A stretch of 45,613 nucleotides of DNA from Paracamarosporium sp. OC-R06-R3 (lineage: Eukaryota > Ascomycota > Dothideomycetes > Pleosporales > Didymosphaeriaceae). Below, in pieces: positions 39,301 to 45,613 of the stretch; positions within the stretch are counted from its first letter, which is position 1; each line of letters opens with the position of its first letter. The notes under the pieces are model-generated. The model did not search any database, had not been told where the DNA came from, and was given only the letters and a program-made list of their open reading frames with translations. The stretch is from contig JACVRA010000255.1 of assembly GCA_019828545.1 (NCBI GenBank), positions 1 to 45,613 on the forward strand. Direction: 5' to 3'. Position numbers and translations under genes: made by a program.

Positions 39301-42300
39301 CTATATAGTATATCCCTAAAATAGTTATAGCTAGTTAAAGAATACTTAAATAACTATCTCTAGTATAGCTTTATTATATATAGTAATACTCTATATACCT
39401 TACTAATACTATTTATTAAGAAGCCTAAAGGGGGGTAGTAATTTTATATTAACTATTATAAACTTAATACTATTACTAAAAGAGACGCCTACCTTATCCC
39501 CTTAATTTAAAAGACCTTTACGTAACTAGTCTATACTAAGGTGTTTACTAAGCTAAACGTATAATAAGCCTTCTATTATATTTAACTTAACTAAGAAGCT
39601 AAAGACTTAACTACCTTTTATATATACTATAGCAACTATAAGTATTACGTACTCTTATTTAGCCTTTATAATAGGCTAGTAACCTTCTAGTAATATATTA
39701 ATAAAATTTTATATAATATATTAAATAACTTTTATACTACCTACTTAAATAATATTTTAATCTACTCTAAGGACCCGCTGTAGTATAAAGAGTATATAGC
39801 CTAGGTATTAAAATAACTTTAAAATGCCGGCCTATAGGTAGATATTAAAAAGAGTAAGTTTATAGTAACTAAGATAAAGTTTCTAGGCCTAATTATTAGT
39901 ACTTAAGGTATTTAGAAGAATCTAAAGAAGGTTATAGCTATATAAAACTAGCCTATCTCTATCTTAATAAAAAACTTATAGTTATTTTTAAAGTTTTATA
40001 ACTTCTATAAGACCTTTTTTAAAGACTATAGGTATATTATTTAGCCACTTACTAAGCTACTTAAAAAGGATACCTAGTATACTTTTAAAAAACTAAAGCT
40101 TATAGCCTTTTAATAAGCCAAAAACCTTATATTATTAAATAATATATTTACTTACTACTTACTCTACTACTAGATACGTATAGAAATAGACGTAAGTAAT
40201 GGCATTATTACTAAAGTACTATTATAGCTATAGAATAATAGTCTTTAATAACTAGTTACCTTCTACTTAAAGACTATAAGTAGACTATAGATAAACTATA
40301 ATATATATAATAAAGAGATACTTATAGTTATCTACAGCCTTAAGGAGTAGAAGTCTTAGCTTATTAACTTATAAATACTTTAGCCATTTAGTGCTATTAC
40401 TAACTACTAAGCACTTAAGTACTTTTTAACTAAAAGAGAGCTTACGCCCTAATAGATATACTAGGTAATAATAGTAGCTAATTTTAACCTAAAGCTTATT
40501 TATTAACTAGGTATAGTAAACGTAGTGGCCGACGTACTATTATAAAAGTAAAAAAAGCTATAAACTTAAAAGGAGAAGGATAAAGTAGCTTATATAAAAA
40601 CCTTCCTATAAGTAGAGTAGTTAAATATTAATATAGTTTAAATATATATAGATTAGTTATATAACCTTACTACTTAAGGTCTATAGTTACTTTAGCTTAA
40701 GATTATTATATTTAATACCTTTATGGCTTCCCCACCTCTAGACGACCCGTATATGCTTATAAATTAAGTTATTAAGGTAAACTATACTAATAAGACCCTA
40801 TAGAAGCTATAAGATAAAGCGCTAGCTAGTAATTTAATATAATAATTAAATAATAAGGGTCTACTTTTCTATTAAAGTTAATTATTCGTCTCTACTATTT
40901 ACTTTTTATATACTTATCTTATTTAAGTAGCCTACGCTATATAGATTACTACTTATCTAGGAAAGAAAAAGATAGCTAAGCTACTTAAAGATTAATACTA
41001 CTGGCTAAAAATAGCTAGAGATATTAACACCTACGTAGTAGCCTATAAAGCTTACTAATAAAGCTATATACCTTATAATTATACCTCTAGACTACTAAAA
41101 TTACTACTAATACTAGAGTAAGTATAGTAGGACGTTTTAATAGATTTTAAGTTATTCCTACCTAATAAAAAGGGGTATAATAATACCTTTATAGTAGTTA
41201 ATTATTTAGGTAAGTACTACTTCTCTCTACTTTACTATAAGATAGCTATAGTAAAATAAGTAGTAGATATATACTATTACTACATCTAGTAGGTATATAG
41301 CCTACCTAGGTTAATTATTTCTAATTAAGGCCTATAATTTATCTTAGTATTTATAAATAAGCTATACTATTTTATAGGAATTAAGTAAAAGCTCTTTATA
41401 GCCTACTATTTCTAAATAGATAACAATATAGAGATTATAAACTAGTATATTAATTAGTATCTACGTTTCTTTATTAACTATTATTAAGATAACTAGTCTA
41501 ATCTACTACCTTATATAAATTAGGCTTAGGCCATTTTACTTTATAAGACTATAGGTCTCTTACTATATAAGATTAAGTTTAAATACTAGATAGTTTACTA
41601 CTAGGACTAAAAGAAACGTACTAAGTTATTATCTATAATTAAGGAGTAAATATTCTAAAAAGAGGTATAAAACTATACTAAGGTACGCCATAAAGCCATT
41701 AACACTACTATAGAGATAGTATAGAGAGGAATAGCTTAAGCTTAAAAGTACTAAGTATAATAGGTAAATAAGAAATGCTAAAAGCTAGACTTCTTTATTA
41801 ATAACTAAGTTTATATTATATTAAGGGGTTTTACTACTAGCTACTTTAGCTAAAAGCTTAATTAGTAGATATATAAACCCTACTCTATTACTATTATAAA
41901 GGGCTACTTCTACTAAATTAGGCTTCTACTATATATATATATATATACAACGTTTTTTACGTAGACTACTTATAAAAAGCTGCTACTAAAACGCTCCTAG
42001 GTTAAGTAGAACTAAAAGAAGAACTAATAAAGATTAATAATAATCCTAAGTAGTAGGTTAATAAGATCCTTAATAGCTATATCTATTAAGGACGTCTATA
42101 GTATAAAGCTATCTAAGTTAGCTATAATCTTAACTTTATATAGTATAATACTTAAGGATTTATAAATACTTTATAGAAGGTTAAAGACTATTACCTAGTC
42201 TACCTAAATAAACCTAGACTACTAGTGTAGCTAAAAGTATAACTAAAAGTATATAGAATAGAGAAGTAACTAAAGATAATAGAAGAAGATAATAAAGCTA

Positions 42301-42386
42301 TAAGTAAACTAATATAAGGTAAGCAATAAAGGAAAAGGTAAAAGTTAATAAACTTAAGGAACTAAGCCTACCTTAAAGGGGGGTAA

Positions 42387-42626
42387 TATAATAGCCTAGT
42401 ATACTAGTAGGTTATATAATCTTATATTTAAATATAACTATATACTTAGGTATAACTACCTTGTACGACGTTACTACCTAGAGCAGAATATTATTTTACC
42501 TAGTAATTATATATAAAAGTAAGTATACCCTTTATACCTATTATCTCCTTATCTTAGTATAGCTAAAATAGAGCCAACCTACCTTATCTACTTCTTTTAA
42601 TATAGGAAACTAAGCTCGTTTTTATA
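42387..42626 (+). repeat. 3' LTR of the plus-strand Gypsy element
   Basis: 240 bp, starting TATAATAGCC (the TG start mutated to TA) directly after the polypurine tract. It is the same length as the 5' LTR with no gaps. Confidence 0.88.
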
Positions 42627-42631
42627 TTTCT
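42627..42631. repeat. Target-site duplication, right copy
   Basis: TTTCT, matching TCTCT on the left except for one C-to-T transition. Confidence 0.6.
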
Positions 42632-45290
42632 TAAGTCCTAATAAGCTACTAACTTATACCTATAGTTAATATAGTATAGGGAGTATTCTATAGTATCTAA
42701 TTTAATACTATTATATACTAACTATACTAATAGTAGGAGTTTAACCTAGTTATTCTATTATTTATTTATATAAAATTATAAGTATTATTTTAGTATTTAA
42801 TTTATACATTCTATTTACCCGTTTATTTAGGGGTAGAAGTTTATTAAAAGCTTTCTTATTATTTCTAAAGTACTTATAAACGTATTCTAGTATTTAAATA
42901 TAAAAAGCTTATTTTTATTTATAATAATCTTATTTAGAGTACTATATTTTAAAAGAAGTACTTTATTAACTTTATAGGCTAGTTCTTCTACTATTATTAA
43001 TTTTTTTATTAGTATAAACTTGGCTACTTTTATTAATTAATCTATAATATTTAATATTATATTATATATTCTATTTAATTTAGATTATAGTAATACTAAG
43101 AGCTTTATTATAAAGTCTATTATTATACTTAACTATAATTATTTTAGTAGTAGTAGGGATTATAGTAACCTATAAAATTTATATCTCTTAAGCTTATTTT
43201 TATAATAAGTTAAATAGTTATCTAGTATTTTTTTAACTACCTTTTTAAGTCTAGGTATAATATATTAGTTTGTAATCTAATGTATTATTTTTTTAATACT
43301 AAAGTACTTCTATTCTTTAGACTTATAAAGCTTTTTAACTAAAAAGTTTTCTTATTCTTTTTATACTATCTACCTTTACTAGTAGTCTTTACTATTAAAT
43401 TTTATTTAATAGAAGTTATATTCTTTTCTCTACTTTTTAAAGAGTTTAGTATAGTTTTAGAAGTTATATACTTCTAATCTTTAATATTATAAAATAGTAG
43501 TATTATATACCTCTACTTTATTAACTTCTTTAGGCTAGTTATATTAAAGTGTATTATTTTAAGCTATTTTTAGTATTACGTACTATTCTATAGGTTTTTT
43601 TTTATAAGGTTTAGTCTTTAGCTTAAGGTATCTACTACTTTATTAAATATTTCTAGTTAATAATAAATTTTAAAGTTAAAGTTTATAAAAAGTTCTATCT
43701 ATTATATCTATTATTAATTTAATTTCTTAGTTATAGTAAAGCTTATTAGGTTCTAGTAATCTATTTAAACTTTAATTTAATATAGTATATTTATATACTA
43801 TACTTTTTACTATTTAAAGGTATCTATTACTACTAATAGTTTTTTATTATAAACGTTATAATTTAGTTCTACTTTTAAGAACTTTTAAAAGTAGTAAAAT
43901 AATAATTTCTATTTTTTATCTTTATATAGCTATAAGAAAATTACTTTAAGTATATAGTCTAAAGCATTTATTTTTATATAAATTTATTATTTAAGATCCT
44001 ATATTTATAGTAAGGGGTTTATAAGAAATTTTTTTTTTAATTTTTAAAATACTTCTTTTACTTATCTCTTAAAGTAGTTCTATTAGACTCCTTTTTTTAT
44101 AAGTTCTATTATTAATACCGTTATCTTAGAGTAGTCTTTAATAAACTTTTAATAAAAATTAATAAACTTTAAAAAGAATTAAATATTCTTTATTAACTTA
44201 AGTTCTTACTATTTTTATATAGTAGCTACCTTCTTTAGGTCTATAAATATACCTTTCCTTAAAATAATAAATCCTAGGTATTTTATTTTAGTAATATAAA
44301 ATTTATACTTTTTAAAGTAAAGAAGTAATTTATACTTTTATATTTTTTTAAGTATCCTCTTTATATACTTCTAGTGTTTATTTAGAGTTTCTATAGAGTA
44401 GATAAGTATATTATTAAGATATATAATATAAAATATATTTAAATATTTATATAATACTTTATTAATTAACGCCTAAAATATTATAGGTATATTAGTTAAC
44501 CTAAAGGGTATAACTATATACTTATATAATTTATATTAAGTCTTAAATATAGTTTTCTATTCTTTACCTTTAGCTATTTATATATAATAGTACCTATTAT
44601 ATATATTAAATTTTATAAACTACTTAACTTCTCTAAGCCTATCTATTAATTCTATAATAAGTAGTAGGAGGTATTAGTTTTTTATTATAATATTATTTAG
44701 TTATTTATAGTTTATATAAAGTCGTAGCTTACTATTTTTCTTTAGTACCTATAGGATTAAAAATATAGCCAGGCTTTTACTTTCTTAAATAAACTATTTA
44801 CTTAGATTTTTCTATAAATACTCCTATAACTCTTTTTTTTAATTTATAGACATTGGCCTTAGCCGTTTTAGTTATAGTTTTATACCTTCTTTTAAAGGAA
44901 TTTAGTAATTCTATTTTTAATATTTTAGTAAGGCCTTTTTTTCTTTTTCTTTAAAGAGTTTTATATACTCCTTATATTCTAGTAGAATATTCTTAGGTAT
45001 AGGTATTATTTAAAGATCTAATCTCTATACCTATATTACCTTAATATTCTAGAGTTTTTTTTATAGAAATCTTACTATCTTAGTTCTTAAAATCTCTTAG
45101 ATATTTTTACCTATTTTAGGGAATACTTTTTTAGCTTGTCTTTTTTAGGGCTGTCTTACTTTATTAATTACTAATATAGCTTATCTAGTTATAATTATTT
45201 ATTTCTTTTAGTCTATTACTAGGTTATATTTTTAAAGTTAATTATATTTTATAATTGCTTTTATAGTTTCTATCTTTAAGATAGTAAACT
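42632..45290 (-). mobile_element. Old Ty3/Gypsy element, right part (reverse transcriptase to integrase), minus strand
   Basis: Read on the minus strand: reverse transcriptase around 44700-44350 ('PFRLTNIPIIF', corresponding to PFGLTNAPATF, and a degraded YLDDIL segment near 44415), then RNase H, then the integrase core around 43140-43000 ('DFIIKLLVLL' and 'YNIILNIID.LIKVAKFI', matching DFITKLP and ILVIVDRLTKYAHFIP). Heavily mutated, with stops throughout. The C-terminal continuation is at 36070-34814, beyond the younger insertion. The gag/protease part is missing or lies past the LTR at 45291. Confidence 0.8.
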
Positions 45291-45458
45291 TGTAATAAGG
45301 TAGGCGCCCTACCTTTAAAATTAATACTATATAGCTTCCCTCACCTACACCAAAAGGTACGCACGAGAATACTTAAGCTAAGTATTTTCGTATAGTATAA
45401 TATATAAGGATTTATATTAAGGGAGCTATATATACTACTATATCTTAACTTTATTACA
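45291..45458 (-). repeat. 168-bp LTR of a third element, minus orientation
   Basis: On the minus strand the segment starts TGTAATAAAG and ends CCTTATTACA, so its ends form the perfect inverted pair TGTAATAA/TTATTACA typical of LTRs. It is preceded on that strand by a polypurine run (GGGGGGGGG, plus 45465-45473), which marks a 3' LTR. The body of that element would lie to the right of the window. It appears to interrupt or truncate the old minus-strand Gypsy element. Confidence 0.55.
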
Positions 45459-45613
45459 CTATCCCCCCCCCTTACTATCTTAGTCCCTTAAGACGTAAGG
45501 CCGGGAATATATATCTACTCTACCCCAATTATAATAGCTCTATAATCTAGCCCTATACAGGCCGCCCCTAGCGCCTTATAAGCCCTAGCCTTATAAGCCT
45601 ATAATTTAAGCTA
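45459..45613. other. Start of further repeat sequence at the window edge
   Basis: Polypurine tract (on the minus strand) followed by AT-rich sequence with several short CCCTA/GGCCG-like islands. Presumably the 3' end of the third retroelement. Nothing more can be assigned before the window ends. Confidence 0.4.

Larger units (their letters stand above)
36071..42626 (+). mobile_element. Full-length RIP-inactivated Ty3/Gypsy retrotransposon, plus strand
   Basis: A 6,556-bp element bounded by two 240-bp direct LTRs and a 5-bp target duplication. Domains in plus orientation, read through many TAG/TAA stops: protease near 38380 (Asp-Thr-Gly-Ala now reads 'NIGA'); reverse transcriptase from 39415 ('IKKPKGG', 'ITKRDAY.IPL'), with the catalytic 'YLDDILIYS' changed to 'YLNNILIYS' at 39742; RNase H to about 40560; integrase about 40930-41750 with zinc-finger and catalytic core remnants ('VLIDFK', then 'KKGYNNTFIVVNYLGK'). 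The order protease-RT-RNase H-integrase is Ty3/Gypsy. A polypurine tract (AAAGGGGGG, 42375-42383) precedes the 3' LTR. It is inserted inside the integrase region of an older minus-strand Gypsy element and cannot encode protein. Confidence 0.9.

Noticed and set aside
36311..45290. Search for CRISPR-like or satellite periodicity in the AT-rich half
   Set aside because: The repetitive look comes from low-complexity TA-rich RIP products and the paired LTRs. No regularly spaced identical repeats are present.

Overview
This window is genomic DNA from a filamentous ascomycete, most likely a dothideomycete of the Pleosporales type. The genes carry short spliceosomal introns (about 43-126 bp) with CTAAC-like branch points. 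Families are typical of plant-associated Pezizomycotina: siderophore MFS transporter, SAT4/rhodopsin-domain membrane protein, vanillyl-alcohol-oxidase-like and GMC oxidoreductases. Both ends are very AT-rich, stop-riddled repeat DNA with the hallmark of repeat-induced point mutation (RIP). The species call is inference.

Layout. 1-735: RIP-degraded AT block. 851-2726 (-): siderophore-iron transporter with two perfect iron-GATA (SreA-type) sites upstream. 5773-7014 (+): four-exon rhodopsin-domain membrane protein. 8606-10494 (-): DHA1-type drug/H+ antiporter. About 10.5-14.3 kb: mostly unassigned, with one coiled-coil open frame. 14351-24970 (+): six co-oriented genes. Five have no known function and fall into two families: 14351-15178, 18565-19725 and 22709-24970 share a C-terminal domain, while 15814-16691 and 17266-18184 are a neighbouring pair of paralogues. 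The sixth (20052-21923) is a flavin-dependent phenol oxidase. 25883-26881 (+): conserved-type membrane protein. 28833-31009 (+): secreted GMC oxidoreductase. 31489-32791 (+): putative secreted protein of unknown function next to the repeat border, with a probable frameshift or micro-intron.

33.5 kb to the end is a repeat compartment. It holds a Tc1/mariner-like transposase relic and an old minus-strand Ty3/Gypsy element (3' LTR near 34421-34813). The old element is split by a plus-strand Ty3/Gypsy element (36071-42626) with two 240-bp LTRs and a 5-bp target duplication. The LTR of a third element lies at 45291-45458. The two 240-bp LTRs differ by about 28 transitions (hand count) and no transversions or gaps, which shows RIP directly.

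There is no obvious single pathway. The siderophore transporter has no siderophore synthetase beside it here, and the oxidoreductases look like stand-alone secondary or lignin-type metabolism genes. The most unusual content is the co-oriented array of unknown paralogues. All gene models are hand-spliced from one sequence, with no transcript or database support.
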